Shown here piece after piece: positions 48,547 through 57,950 of a stretch of 64,000 nucleotides of DNA. Numbering within the stretch: position 1 is the stretch's first letter; every line of letters begins with the position of its first letter. The stretch is from Symbiodinium natans (lineage: Eukaryota; Sar; Dinophyceae; Suessiales; Symbiodiniaceae). The position numbers and the translations under genes were made by a program. The stretch is taken from contig CAJNDS010000513.1 of assembly GCA_905221605.1 (NCBI GenBank), forward strand, positions 99,682 through 163,681, written 5' to 3'. The notes under the pieces were generated by a model that was not told the DNA's origin, did not search any database, and saw only the letters and a list, made by a program, of their open reading frames with translations.

Positions 48547-48597
48547 CGAGCCCCGGAAGCTTGACTCCTTCATGCCCTCCACGGCCGCCTTGGCACC
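48547..48597 (-). CDS. Exon: GAKAAVEGMKESSFRGS
   Basis: 17 codons, acceptor CAACAG|GGTGCC, donor CTCG|GTGGCC. Confidence 0.45.
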
Positions 48598-48830
48598 CTG
48601 TTGGCAGCGCGTTTTTCAAGCTAGGGCTTCAAGGTTTCGGGGGTTTAAGGGTTTAAGGGTTTTTGGGGTTTTGGGTCCATGGTTTAGGGTTTGTCAAGGG
48701 CTTGGGGGGGGCTTTTCAAAGGCGAGCTCAAGCCTACTGTTCAGTTCCCTGCACTTCTTGTATCTAGGGCGCCCAAAAGCCCCACCAGAAACCCTAACTC
48801 CAAAAAAACTGAGCACCTGAAACCCTGAAC

Positions 48831-48896
48831 CTGAAGCGTCTCTGTAGGTGCCTCCGCCGAAGGACCTTGTAAGCATGAGGTAGTTGCCACGATTCT
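48831..48896 (-). CDS. Exon: NYLMLTRSFGGGTYRDAS
   Basis: Acceptor TTTCAG|AGAATC, donor TTCAG|GTTCAG. Confidence 0.45.
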
Positions 48897-49034
48897 CTGA
48901 AAACTGAACCCGAAACTGCCCCAAGCCCTAAACCCTAAACCCCAGGGGACCCTAAACCCTAAACCCTAAACCCTAAACCCAAAACCCTAAACCCTAAACC
49001 CTAAACCCTAAACCCTAAACCCTAAACCCTAAAC

Positions 49035-49116
49035 CCCCCAGCGCCTCTTGAACTTCCAAAGCTTTGGCCGTCGACTTCGAGGCATCGCGAAGAATGTCCA
49101 GGGATTCCTTCCTCAG
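49035..49116 (-). CDS. Exon: LRKESLDILRDASKSTAKAL
   Basis: Acceptor TCCCAG|CTGAGG, donor GGG|GTTTAG. Long amphipathic helix, coiled-coil-like. Confidence 0.5.
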
Positions 49117-49320
49117 CTGGGAAGCCTATTTTACAGGGTTCTGAAGGGAGGGGGTTCTTTGGCCCTATGACCTCTCCCCCTTAAGAACTCCATAGTAATT
49201 GGGTCTGGAGTTTAGGGCTTGGGTGTTTAGGGTTCGGGGGCCCCTTGCGTTGAGGTTTGGGGTTTTGGGTTGTTGGGTCTGAGTTTTGGGTAGGGATGGG
49301 GTTGTAGGGTTTAGGGCCAC

Positions 49321-49415
49321 CAAGTGCTCATGCATCATTTTCCGGGCTCGGAAGTTTAGGCGAAGATTTCCCAGAGGATGCTCCCAAAGCCGAAATGCCT
49401 CGATACCCACAAAAC
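49321..49415 (-). CDS. Exon: FRLWEHPLGNLRLNFRARK
   Basis: Acceptor TTGGAG|GTTTTG, donor TTG|GTGGCC. IEAFRLWEHPLGNLRLNFRA then RKMMHEHL. Confidence 0.5.
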
Positions 49416-49624
49416 CTCCAAATCTCTCATGTTCTTAAACCCGCACTAAACCCCTAAAGCCCTAACACCCTAAGACCCAAACCCCAAAACCTCTAAACCC
49501 CATAAACCCCAAACATCCTAAAACCCCTAAATCCCTGAACCCCTAAACCCAAGCATCCTAAACCCTAGCCCCCCCCCTCCCCCCCAAAAAAAAGAAAAAA
49601 AGGGACCAGGAACTCTCTCCGCAG

Positions 49625-49727
49625 CCGCGGCGCACGCTGATGGCCGCGCCCGCGCTCGCCAGGACCCCGCGCGAGGAGCTGGGGCGGGTGGAGCTGCCGG
49701 CGGAACCGGGGCGGCTCCCCTTTGGGC
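49625..49727 (+). CDS. Exon candidate, GC-rich: REELGRVELPAEPGRLPFG
   Basis: Acceptor TCCGCAG|CCGCGG, donor GGGC|GTTTAG. It is notably GC-richer than its surroundings and on the opposite strand to its neighbours; the minus frame is also open. Confidence 0.3.
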
Positions 49728-50060
49728 GTTTAGGGTTTAGGGTGTAGGGTTTAGGGTTTAGGGTTTAGGGTGTAGGGTGTAGGGTTTAGGGTGTGAGGTT
49801 TCGGGTGCAGGGTTTAGGGTTTAGCGTTTAGGGCTTTTTTCAACCCGAAGCCTTAAACCCTAAACTCTAAACTTTGGGGTTGAGGGGGGGTTTGGGGGGG
49901 TTCGAGGGGTTCGAGGCTCAAGGCTTCAAGGCTCATACAATTTAGGGGGGTATTGAAGGGGTTCTGGTTTAACTAGGTCTTCAGGGCTTCGAGGGTTAAG
50001 CTATGTGGTTACAGCTGTAAACTCCGGTGCACCATAGTTCAGGCACCTTCCCCAGATCAG

Positions 50061-50468
50061 ATGGGGATCCTTCATCCCCATTCAAGGCAGAATTCTTCCC
50101 TAATAAAGGAGCAGCGGGCTCGTTGGGAAGGTTGCGCGTTCGGTGATGTGAGTAGGGTTTTCCCGCACCCCCTCGCCCCGCTGGCCTCCTTGCGCTCCAT
50201 GGCGCAGCGTCTAGGGGGGATCCGGAGGCGACGCTTGAGCCTTCTTGGGCGCGCCCCGAAGGTCTGGGAATGAGAAATTGGCCCCCACTGCCACCGAGAA
50301 GAATGACGACGAAGGATGGCGGATACTATGTTGGTTCCGGCTCGACTATTTGAATACTATGGGACGATGAACCCGGCGCCCAAGCCCCCCAAAATCAGTT
50401 GTGTCTTCCACACCCTATGCCCCCACATCCTCGACAGTGCTAAGCCTTCAAAACATGAAGGGGTTTAG
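50061..50468. other. Non-repetitive block, open on both strands
   Basis: Plus: EQRARWEGCAFGD with donor GTGAGT (50148), and a 50-codon ATG ORF 50316-50468 (MADTMLVPARLFEYYGTM). Minus: MERKEASGARGCGKTLL (from about 50202) and YSNSRAGTNIVSAILRRHSS (about 50297-50357, acceptor CATAG, donor GTGGCA). Real coding DNA is likely here, but the strand is unresolved. Confidence 0.35.
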
Positions 50469-50738
50469 GGTTCAGGGATTAGGGTTTGAGTTGCAGGGGC
50501 TTTTCAGCTCAAAGCCCGAGTCCACGAACTAGGGTCTAGGGGCTGACTGCACAAACCCGAGAGTCCTCCAATTCCTCTCACGCCCCCATCGCCGAAACCC
50601 CCGCAACCCCCCAAGCCCTAAACCCTGAACCCCAAACCTCTTCAATTCCAGACCCTTTCATCCCGGATTCTAGAGCTAAGCCCCCCAATACCCCCCAAAC
50701 CCGCTAGAATCAACCCTTTGCCCCTTCAAACCCTCCAG

Positions 50739-50870
50739 CTACTATGTGCTTAAGAACCGCTTAAGAACCCCCCCCAAAAAAAAAACAAAAACGAAAGACA
50801 ATAATCCCTATAGTACCCTTTATACGGAACACATTATTAATCTTTCGGTGGAACTTAAGCAAAATCGTAG
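50739..50870. mobile_element. Inverted-repeat element, TTTGCTTAAG family
   Basis: Left CTACTATGTGCTTAAGAACC, right GAACTTAAGCAAAATCGTAG. The AATCCCTATAGTACCCTTTA core is shared with 16164-16616. Confidence 0.65.
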
Positions 50871-51015
50871 CCAAACCCTCAAACCTAAAAACCTGCAGCG
50901 GCCTGGGAAATGCCTTTGCAGCACCTGCGCGGGTCTTTCGGGGGTTTAGGGTTTAGGGTTTAGGGTTTAGGGTTTAGGGTTTAGGGTTTAGGGTTTAGGG
51001 TTTAGGGTTCAGGGT

Positions 51016-51120
51016 TCAGGGCTCTCGCTGCAGCTTCTTGACTTGCTCCTCAGCCGGCTCCCTTAGCTGCTTTTCCTTGTCCTTTTCCTTCTCAGCCTGC
51101 TCCCTTCGCTGTTTCTCCTG
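51016..51120 (-). CDS. C-terminal exon, charged coiled-coil: QAEKEKDKEKQLREPAEE
   Basis: Stop TGA at 51016-51018. With acceptor GAAGAG|CAGGAG it joins in phase 0 to the exon ending 51253. The Glu/Lys heptad-like tail runs to the stop. Confidence 0.55.
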   Translation of the reverse strand, partial: QEKQRREQAEKEKDKEKQLREPAEEQVKKLQREP

Positions 51121-51144
51121 CTCTCTTCCGGCGATCAGAGCTTA

Positions 51145-51252
51145 GTAGCCCAGGAACTTATTTTATAATAAGGGCACCCTTTTTTGGGGGTTGGTGGCTT
51201 GATCAGGGGACCTTGAACCCCCAAAAAAGGGAAAAGGGTACCACTGGGCTAC
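51145..51252. mobile_element. Inverted-repeat intron element, GTAGCCCAG family
   Basis: Ends GTAGCCCAG / CTGGGCTAC are inverted. An inner hairpin pairs CCCTTTTTTGGGGGTT with AACCCCCAAAAAAGGG. Read on the minus strand, its GTAGCC is the donor of the long exon (51253-51715). Confidence 0.65.
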
Positions 51253-51715
51253 CGAGAGAATGTGCCAAGAAATGTGCATGACTCCAAATCTGCCATCTTC
51301 ATGGGCTTCCTTCAAAAGGAGGATTTCGATGTAGAAGCCTGTCTGGTTTAAGAACAGGTTTCTGTCGGTTTGTAAGGACAATGTAGAGAGAGCGGCTCTT
51401 GATTCTGCTGTGCTCTTTGCCAGCCGACACGTTGGCTTCGCTACCCACGTGCTTGAGAGCAATCGGTCAAGGGCAAGGCGCCCCAGTCCGTCCACTTGTG
51501 CAGAAATGCGACCAGGTAAAGATCGCGAGACCGCGAGAAGTCTCTTCTGGGCCTTTTGAAGCAGCTGCAGGTTTGCCTTGCTCCTGTGGTCACACTTGAG
51601 AGTGTCCTCCTCCAACGAAAACATCTGCCGAAATGATGCCTCACATTCCCGTCTGGTGAACTGCTGACCATCTTCAAGCTCCAATTCACCTGCACCACCC
51701 CAAGCCTTCGTGATC
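51253..51715 (-). CDS. Longest host exon in the window (154 codons)
   Basis: Acceptor TTCGAG|GATCAC, donor TCG|GTAGCC. It begins ITKAWGGAGELELEDGQQFT and contains LQLLQKAQKRLLAVSRSLPG and FYIEILLLKEAHEDGRFG. It joins in phase to 51927 (LRAKSL-ITKAWGG). Helical; no known domain recognised. Confidence 0.6.
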
Positions 51716-51734
51716 CTCGAAAGAAGCAAAAACT

Positions 51735-51834
51735 GCCCTAAACCCTAAACCCTAAACCCTAAACCCTAAACCCTAAACCCTAAACCCTAAACCCTAAACC
51801 CTAAACCCTAAACCCTAAACCCTAAACCCTAAAC
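51735..51834 (-). repeat. (CCCTAAA)n array, about 14 units
   Basis: Perfect heptamers between two minus-strand exons, so intronic. Confidence 0.95.
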
Positions 51835-51926
51835 TTTGCTTCGTCTTCCGGTCACTCCGTTGATCATTCTGACGCTCTCCTGGTGCCCTCCCAGCACGTT
51901 GTGGGGCGTGGGGTGGCTATGGACGC

Positions 51927-52101
51927 AGAGATTTCGCCCGGAGTGGGTTCAAGACTTGTTCGTAAAACGGGCATGTCTCAAGTTTGTCTTACCAGTTCGA
52001 GTATCTTGCAGGAAGGCGGGAATTCTTTCAGCACATTCGTTGAGAACCTGGCATAGTCTTCACAGATGGTATCTTTCGAGTTTTCTGACACACGACGTGC
52101 C
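51927..52101 (-). CDS. Coding segment: SENSKDTICEDYARFSTN ... FYEQVLNPLRAKSL
   Basis: Upstream part (51993-52101) reads KDTICEDYARFSTNVLKEFP then CKILEL before GTAAGA. Downstream part (51927-51976) reads TCPFYEQVLNPLRAKSL, GC donor CTCT|GCGTCC. Only 16 nt separate the two frames, too short for an ordinary intron, so there is a frameshift, an error or a wrong boundary. Confidence 0.5.
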
Positions 52102-52245
52102 CTTTTGAATGCATTCATAATATTGTGTCGCACGCGCGCGTTTACCCTAAACCCTAAACCCTAAACCCTAAACCCTAAACCCTAAACCCTGAACCCTAAA
52201 CCCTAAACCCTAAACCCTAAACCCTAAACCCTACTACTGTTCGAC

Positions 52246-52354
52246 CTTTCATGCCTCCAAGAGGGGTCAATGGGTCCACTGCCGGGGATCAAGGGTTTCG
52301 GCTTCGCGGGCCGCTGGCGTGCAGCAACGAAGACGGGGCCCGAAGCCGAAGTAT
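52246..52354 (-). CDS. Exon: RPAKPKPLIPGSGPIDPSW
   Basis: Donor AAAG|GTCGAA. GPVFVAARQRPAKPKPLIPG then SGPIDPSWRHER. The acceptor was not identified. Confidence 0.45.
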
Positions 52355-52698
52355 ACCCCAATCCCCCCTAAACCCTAGCCCTAAACCCTAAACCCTAAAC
52401 CCTAAAGCCCTAAACCCCTAACCCCTAAACCCAACTTTGTCTAGAGAAAGACTCAGCTCCCTGAACCTCGAAGTGCTAGGCTGCTAGACCCGAAGCCCTA
52501 AACCCCAAGCCAGGCAACCGCGAACCCGTCAACAACTCAGTTCGTGCTTCGGGCCTTTTTACCTCTCCCCCTCCCCTCATGGCAACCAAGGTGCGTGATG
52601 AGTGCGGGGACAAGTTTCCTGCAAGGCACAGACAGCCAGGAGAGGGTTCAGGGCCTTCAGGATTTCGGGTTTAGGGGAGGAAACAGAGAAATAAAGAC

Positions 52699-52741
<43 letters not shown>
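52699..52741. repeat. (GA)n microsatellite
   Basis: About 21 GA units at the end of a short open frame starting ATG 52579 (MATKVRDECGDKFPARH), itself unassigned. Confidence 0.95.
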
Positions 52742-52744
<3 letters not shown>

Positions 52745-52852
52745 TGAACCCAAACCCGCAGTTTTGTAAGCTCTTAGCCGTATAAAGACCCTAAACCCTG
52801 GACCCTAAACCCAAACAACTGCCATGCGTGAGGACGGTCGGGGAGGGGACAC

Positions 52853-52905
52853 CTGTGGGCCCACGCTCTGACATCTCAGCCACTGCTTCCTGACAGACTC
52901 AAAGC
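52853..52905 (-). CDS. Exon: FESVRKQWLRCQSVGPQ
   Basis: Acceptor ATGTAG|GCTTTG, donor ACAG|GTGTCC. Confidence 0.45.
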
Positions 52906-53005
52906 CTACATTCCCGTATACAGCTAAGTTTAGGGTTTAGGGTTTAGGGTTTAGGGTTTAGGGTTTAGGGTTTAGGGTTTAGGGTTTAGGGAGTTTCAAT
53001 CACAC

Positions 53006-53042
53006 TTTTGAAGGGCTTGGCCCAGTTTTCCGTGGTTCAAGA
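53006..53042 (-). CDS. Short exon: VLNHGKLGQALQ
   Basis: Acceptor AAGCAG|TCTTGA, donor CAAAA|GTGTGA. Confidence 0.35.
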
Positions 53043-53340
53043 CTGCTTCATAGGGTCCGCTTCAGGGTTTAGGGGGTTTAGGATTTAGGGTTAAGGGTTT
53101 AGGGTTAAGGGTTTAGGGTTCTTAGGTTCAGGGTTCTTAAGTTCGGGGGCACCTTGAACTCCAAGGCCTCTGGGGCCTGTCACCCTCGAAGCGGTCTCTG
53201 CAAGTTGCCGGGTTCAGGGTTTAGGCCTAAGCCCTAAACCCTAAACCCTAAACCCTAAACCCTAAACCCCCCAAACCCCAAGAAACCCTAAACCCCCCTT
53301 GGGGTTTGGGGGGTTGAGGGGTTGAGGGGTTTCAGGGTGC

Positions 53341-53399
53341 AGGCCGCGTCCTGCTGCCTGTCCCATCTGCATGACGCTGACCCAGCCAAGACCTTCTGG
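53341..53399 (-). CDS. Exon: PEGLGWVSVMQMGQAAGRG
   Basis: Acceptor GCGCAG|CCAGAA, GC donor GGCCT|GCACCC. Confidence 0.45.
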
Positions 53400-53849
53400 C
53401 TGCGCACCCTGAACCCCAAACCCCAAACCCCAAACCCCAAACCCCAAACCCTAAACCCTAAACCCTAAACCCTAAACCCTAAACCCTAAACCCTAAACCC
53501 GGGGCTGTGTGTCTAGGCTTGGAGAAGGCCCGAAAATGTCCCTAATTCTCCAATTCTTCGGGTGGGTTGAGGGTTTAAGGGAACACCCCAGCAAATGCCC
53601 CCGTAAGCCCCCCAGCCAAGCCCGGCTTGCCCTAAAGCCCTATGAATTAAAGCCTAAGGCCCTAAACCCTAAACCCTAAACCCTAAACCCTAAACCCTAA
53701 ACCCTAAACCCTAAACCCTAAACCCAAAGAGCCCAAAAACTTCAAACCGCCCAGGCTATGGCCTCAAGAGGCTCGTTTTTGGGGGGTTTAGGGCTTTAGG
53801 TGATTTGGGGGGGGACTGGCGGGGGTTTGCGTTCAGAGCTTGGGTTCAC

Positions 53850-53961
53850 GGTAAAGGAATCTGAGCCCGTTGTAGGGCAACCCTCCCCCCAGGCAGCCTG
53901 TGCGTTCCTCAAGGAACTCGTCAGCATTCGTCATTCCGAAAACGCCGTCGAAAGCGATCAA
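53850..53961 (-). CDS. Exon: LIAFDGVFGMTNADEFLEER
   Basis: Acceptor CCTCAG|TTGATC, donor TTACC|GTGAAC. AFDGVFGMTNADEFLEERTG then GGGLPYNGLRF. The plus strand is also open. Confidence 0.5.
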
Positions 53962-54004
53962 CTGAGGGTTCAGGGTTCAGGGTTGAAGGTTCCAAGATGC
54001 GAGC

Positions 54005-54047
54005 CCAAGGTTGCATGAAGGGTCGTTGGGCGATCGAGGCGGTGTGT
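54005..54047 (-). CDS. Exon: HTASIAQRPFMQPW
   Basis: Acceptor GACTAG|ACACAC, GC donor TTGG|GCTCGC. Confidence 0.4.
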
Positions 54048-54541
54048 CTAGTCATGTTAAAGAGGATGGAGTGTAGTTTTGAGGGATTGCAATCCAAACG
54101 CCCCCCCGAAACCCTGAAAACCATGCACACGCCCGAAACATGTGAAACTGAGACCTGCAAACGCCCGGATTTCCTGAAAACCCCCCCCCCCCCCCCCCCC
54201 CCCGGGGACCCCTGAAACCTCAGTTGAATACGGTAGTAATACCTACGTGTCTTATGTGTGTTATCTATACATGGGTCTTATGGGGGTGTACGATATTAGG
54301 GGCACCTTATTGGGGTTCTTATTACAAGGGGATCCCTACTATTTGGGGATCTATATTGGGAGGTCCCCTATTTTCGTGCAAAATCCCATACACATAAAAG
54401 TGTACATGAGTAGTGGTACCCCCTTTTATACCCCAAATGGAATAGAATCCCCTTAAAATCCAAACCCCCCCCCCCCCCCCAACCCCGCCAACAGGGTACT
54501 GTACCCCTATTTTCGGAAACCCTAAACCCTAAACCCTAGAC

Positions 54542-54621
54542 CCTGAAAACACCACGCTTCCGAGGAGCTGGTGTTGAAAGTGAGACAAAGGAGCTTCAGA
54601 GGCCCGGAGGATGCTCCCGAG
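54542..54621 (-). CDS. Exon: LGSILRASEAPLSHFQHQLL
   Basis: Acceptor CCCAAG|CTCGGG, donor CAGG|GTCTAG. Confidence 0.45.
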
Positions 54622-54784
54622 CTTGGGCACAGGGAGTGACTCTAGGGGGGTTTGGGGGGTTTAGGGTTGAGGGTTTAGGGTTCAAGATTTAGGGTTTAGG
54701 GGTGGAGGATTGAGGGGTTGAGGGGAAGAGGCTCAAACTTCAAAGGCTCGAAATTCAAAGGGCTTGTGAGACCCGTCGACCCCC

Positions 54785-54982
54785 AAGCCCGAAGTCCCTG
54801 GGACTCTCTGCACTCGGTCTGAGCCGGTGCGCCCCGAGGGCGCAGAGCAGCACCAACACGGAGTCCGTGCCACCGACGGTCGTGACGGTCAGCCTGGCGC
54901 ACGGCTTCGGGGCTGAGGGGCTAGGGCTCATGCGTATGGCCTCTAGGTCCTTGGGCTGCAGTTCCATCGGGCTCTGCTGCTC
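54785..54982 (-). CDS. Exon (about 66 codons): MELQPKDLEAIRMSPSPSAP
   Basis: Acceptor ATTTAG|GAGCAG. MELQPKDLEAIRMSPSPSAP then a hydrophobic stretch TDSVLVLLCALGAH. The 3' donor (GTCGAC or GTCTCA) is uncertain. Confidence 0.55.
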
Positions 54983-55193
54983 CTAAATACTGCGTTTGCG
55001 ATCTCTCTTCAAGGCTTGATAGGATTGAAGGTGCGTGGAAAGCCCCAAACCCCAAGCCCGTCGAATCCTACAACGGTGCGGACGCCTGGGTCCAGCCTCA
55101 GCCGTCATCTGCAGCTCCTGCGCACACACACACCCAGATACTTTATCATGGCATCCTTTTCTCCCCCTAGAATTTAGGGTGTGTAGGGCTCAC

Positions 55194-55267
55194 ATTAACC
55201 ACCCACAGCACCAAAATGAAGGCCAAACAACCCTTGAAGAGCTTTCTTCCTGTTCGGGCCTTATTCC
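55194..55267 (-). CDS. Exon with transmembrane segment: GCLAFILVLWVVN
   Basis: Acceptor CAACAG|GGAATA, strong donor AAT|GTGAGC. KARTGRKLFKGCLAFILVLW then VVN: basic patch followed by a membrane helix. Confidence 0.5.
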
Positions 55268-55398
55268 CTGTTGGGGCTAGGGTCTGGTAGTTGATGGATT
55301 TAGGGTAACCCTAAACCCTAAACCCTAAACCCTAAACCCTAAACCCTAAACCTAAACCCTAAACCCTAAACCCTAAACCCTAAACCCGAAACAGGCAC

Positions 55399-55467
55399 TG
55401 TGTCTAGAGGTGTGGCCACTGATAAGGAGTTGCAGTGGCGCTGCAGACTTTGGCCAGTCTGTTGGGG
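55399..55467 (-). CDS. Exon: QQTGQSLQRHCNSLSVATP
   Basis: Acceptor TGGCAG|CCCCAA, donor GACACA|GTGCCT; 23 codons in phase 0. Confidence 0.4.
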
Positions 55468-55589
55468 CTGCCACCCTTACCTTGCCTAGATCAAGATACG
55501 GGACCCCTAAAATGGACCCCCAAATAGTAAGATTCCCTTATGATACCCTAAACCCTAAACCCTAAACCCTAAACCCTAATTATGATAAG

Positions 55590-55668
55590 GACCCCTGCGG
55601 TCCGCGGTCGAAACGGTGCGGCCGTGGCGGCCGTGCGCGTGCCCGTGGTGGCGTCCTGGCGACATGTT
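55590..55668 (-). CDS. Exon, His-rich: NMSPGRHHGHAHGRHGR
   Basis: Acceptor TCTCAG|AACATG. The 3' boundary is uncertain. Confidence 0.4.
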
Positions 55669-56174
55669 CTGAGAGGTTCTGGGAGCCTTCGGGTTATCGG
55701 GTTCTTGGGTTTAGGGACCCTAAACCCTAGCCCTAGACCCTAAACCCCAAACCCCAAACAGTTCAGGGTCTCGGGGCTTAGGGTTTCTATAAGGACTTTA
55801 TTTCCTGGGCTGGGTCTCCAAGAAATCCATCCGAGTACGTTGCCCGAAAGATCTTCCATGGAGCAGGTTTAGGGTTTAGGGTTTAGGGGTTAGGGTTTAG
55901 GGTTTAGGGTTCAGGGTGTCATAATGTGATTTACCATGTCCACACCGTGTTGCTAAGTCTAGGTTCTTGGGCTTCGGGTTGAAGGGTCCCTGAACCCTAA
56001 CTTTGCGTTCGGGTGGTGGAGGCTGAAGCGGGGATGGAGGTTTCAGGGGTTTAGGTTTGGGGCCCCGAGCCCCACATGGGGATTTAGGGACTCAGAAAGA
56101 CCAAACTTTGAACCAAAAAACCCTAAACCCTAAACCCTAAGCCCTAAACCCTAAACCTCTAAGCCCCAAGCCCC

Positions 56175-56252
56175 TAAGCCCGTATCCCCGTCCCTTCTCT
56201 GCGCCTAGCTTGTCCATCCCCTCGCTCAACCTCAGCTGCTCCCACTCTGTCT
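56175..56252 (-). CDS. Exon: TEWEQLRLSEGMDKLGAEKG
   Basis: Acceptor CGTAAG|AGACAG. Helical, acidic/basic. The 3' boundary is uncertain. Confidence 0.45.
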
Positions 56253-56819
56253 CTTACGCCCACTGCAGGATTTTTTGGGGGGGTGTTGGGGGTTGTAGGC
56301 GTTTAGGATTTAGGGTAACCCAAGACCCTAAACCCTAAACCCTAAACCCAGTAACCTGGAATGAGAGGGGTGCCCGTTTTGGTTCAAAGGGGCTCAACAG
56401 GGAACCTAAACCCTCGAAAAAGGGAATAAGGGCCTAGTCGGGTTCCTAGATCTAAAACCCTAAACATGCCACACCCCCCAAAAAAGCACAAAACATTCGA
56501 CTGCAGCTGACAGGAATTTTGGTGCCCTGTTCAGGTTGGTGCTCCCTATTTTGCGAATTGGAGGTGTCCTGATATCCTTCCGTAAATTGGGAAGGCACAA
56601 AAAATGCTCGAAACTCCCCAAAACACGCTGAAAGCACCCTGAAGCGCCAGAAGAATCCCCGTAGCCTCACGACCCTGAACTAAAGACCCCAAAGCCCTTG
56701 AACCCCAAAGCCCTAAACCACAAAACCATCCAACTCCCCAAATCCAACGTGCCTAAACCCGAAATCCCCCCGTCCCTCTAAACGAACCCAAACATCCCCC
56801 AGAAACAACTCCCAAACCG

Positions 56820-56952
56820 TTACGGAATAGGAACGCTGATAATGATCATGACGCTGATGATGGGCGTATGGAAAAAGACCACTGAGAATATGAAGTTGAG
56901 GATGAGAGTAAGAACGACAGTGCAAGCGACGAACAGCCTCGCACTCATCATA
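56820..56952 (-). CDS. C-terminal exon or small protein with two membrane helices
   Basis: MMSARLFVACTVVLTLILNF then SVVFFHTPIISVMIIISVPIP and TAA (56820-56822), 43 codons. It either starts at ATG 56951 or continues from an upstream exon through GGGAG|TATGATG. Two hydrophobic helices. Confidence 0.5.
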
Positions 56953-57204
56953 CTCCCAAACCCCGACCCCAAATCTCGAACCCCTGACCTCCCTAAACCC
57001 TAAACCCTAAACCTTGTATCCTGACATCTAAACCCTAAACCCTAAACCCCTTACCCCTCTGAACTCCAAGTCACTAAGGTACACCCTAAAGCCTAAACCC
57101 CCAACCCCTAAGCCCGAAAGTGTAGGGTTTAGGTTTGAGGGGTTCAGAGAAACCTTATCATTAAAGCCTAAAACCCCAAGCACGCAAACCCTACGTCCCT
57201 AAAC

Positions 57205-57286
57205 CCCCTGGCCCTGGGCCACCGGGCCAGTCCCAGCTGGAGCTACGTGAAGGTGAGGGCTTATCCGGCCTGGGAGTCGGCTTCGG
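57205..57286 (-). CDS. Exon candidate: PKPTPRPDKPSPSRSSSWDW
   Basis: Acceptor CTAAAG|CCGAAG. Proline-rich. The 3' end is uncertain. Confidence 0.35.
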
Positions 57287-57659
57287 CTTTAGCAGGGTTG
57301 TAGGGGTTGTTTTTTTGGGCTTACGTTAGACGCCTCGTTACCCAAAATCTGAGGCTACTGTGGCCCCAAAATAGGAAACTGTAGCCTTCAACTGTTGGTC
57401 TACTGGCTTGCAAGGTGGGGTTCAACGCTTCGGGGCAAGTTTAGGGCTTTGGGGTTCAGGGTTTCGTGTTTAGGGTTGAGGCTTTGGAGTCTTACCTTAC
57501 CTTGGCGGCGTGTTGCGAGGTGAAAACCCCCCTTCTTCTTTCCTCACATCCCACTAACCCTAACCCCTACCAAATACTTCCTCCGAGACCGGCTGCGAGG
57601 TTGAAGGAACCCCTAAATCAAGAGTCTCAGTATGCATTCCGCTTAATTATGGGTTCTGC

Positions 57660-57950
57660 ATCAGATTTGGGTTCTGCTTGGGCCTCTCTTTTTCGGTAAT
57701 AAGACGCAGCAAGGCTGCAATTGAATGCAGTCGGCACTTTGGGGCGTATACTGTTTGGTGCACAAGAAATCTCTTGTGCTACGTGACATTCTCTTCATTG
57801 GTCCAGAAATTACAGAGCATTCTGGACACGTTTATTTTGCACTCGCTCAAGTCTTCGATCCCCGTGGAGATTTTGTCATCCAGTCAAAATTTGTCTACTG
57901 TGTACGCTGCCTCTTGGCGCGAGTCTTTCCCTTCATCCATTTCTGGGCCC
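57660..57950. other. Non-repetitive flank of the foldback, degenerate coding look
   Basis: Plus-strand frames overlap (VHKKSLVLRDILFIGPEITE and others). A minus-strand frame reads DDKISTGIEDLSECKINVSR with two in-frame stops. It may be a decayed or spliced gene fragment. Confidence 0.25.

Noticed and set aside
51880-51954. Alternative minus-strand exon reading PTPGEISASIATPRP
   Set aside because: The frame TCPFYEQVLNPLRAKSL over the same DNA joins in phase to the following long exon, whereas this one does not join upstream.
51840-52108. Plus-strand 90-codon ORF
   Set aside because: Antisense to a better-supported minus-strand coding segment with a GTAAGA donor.
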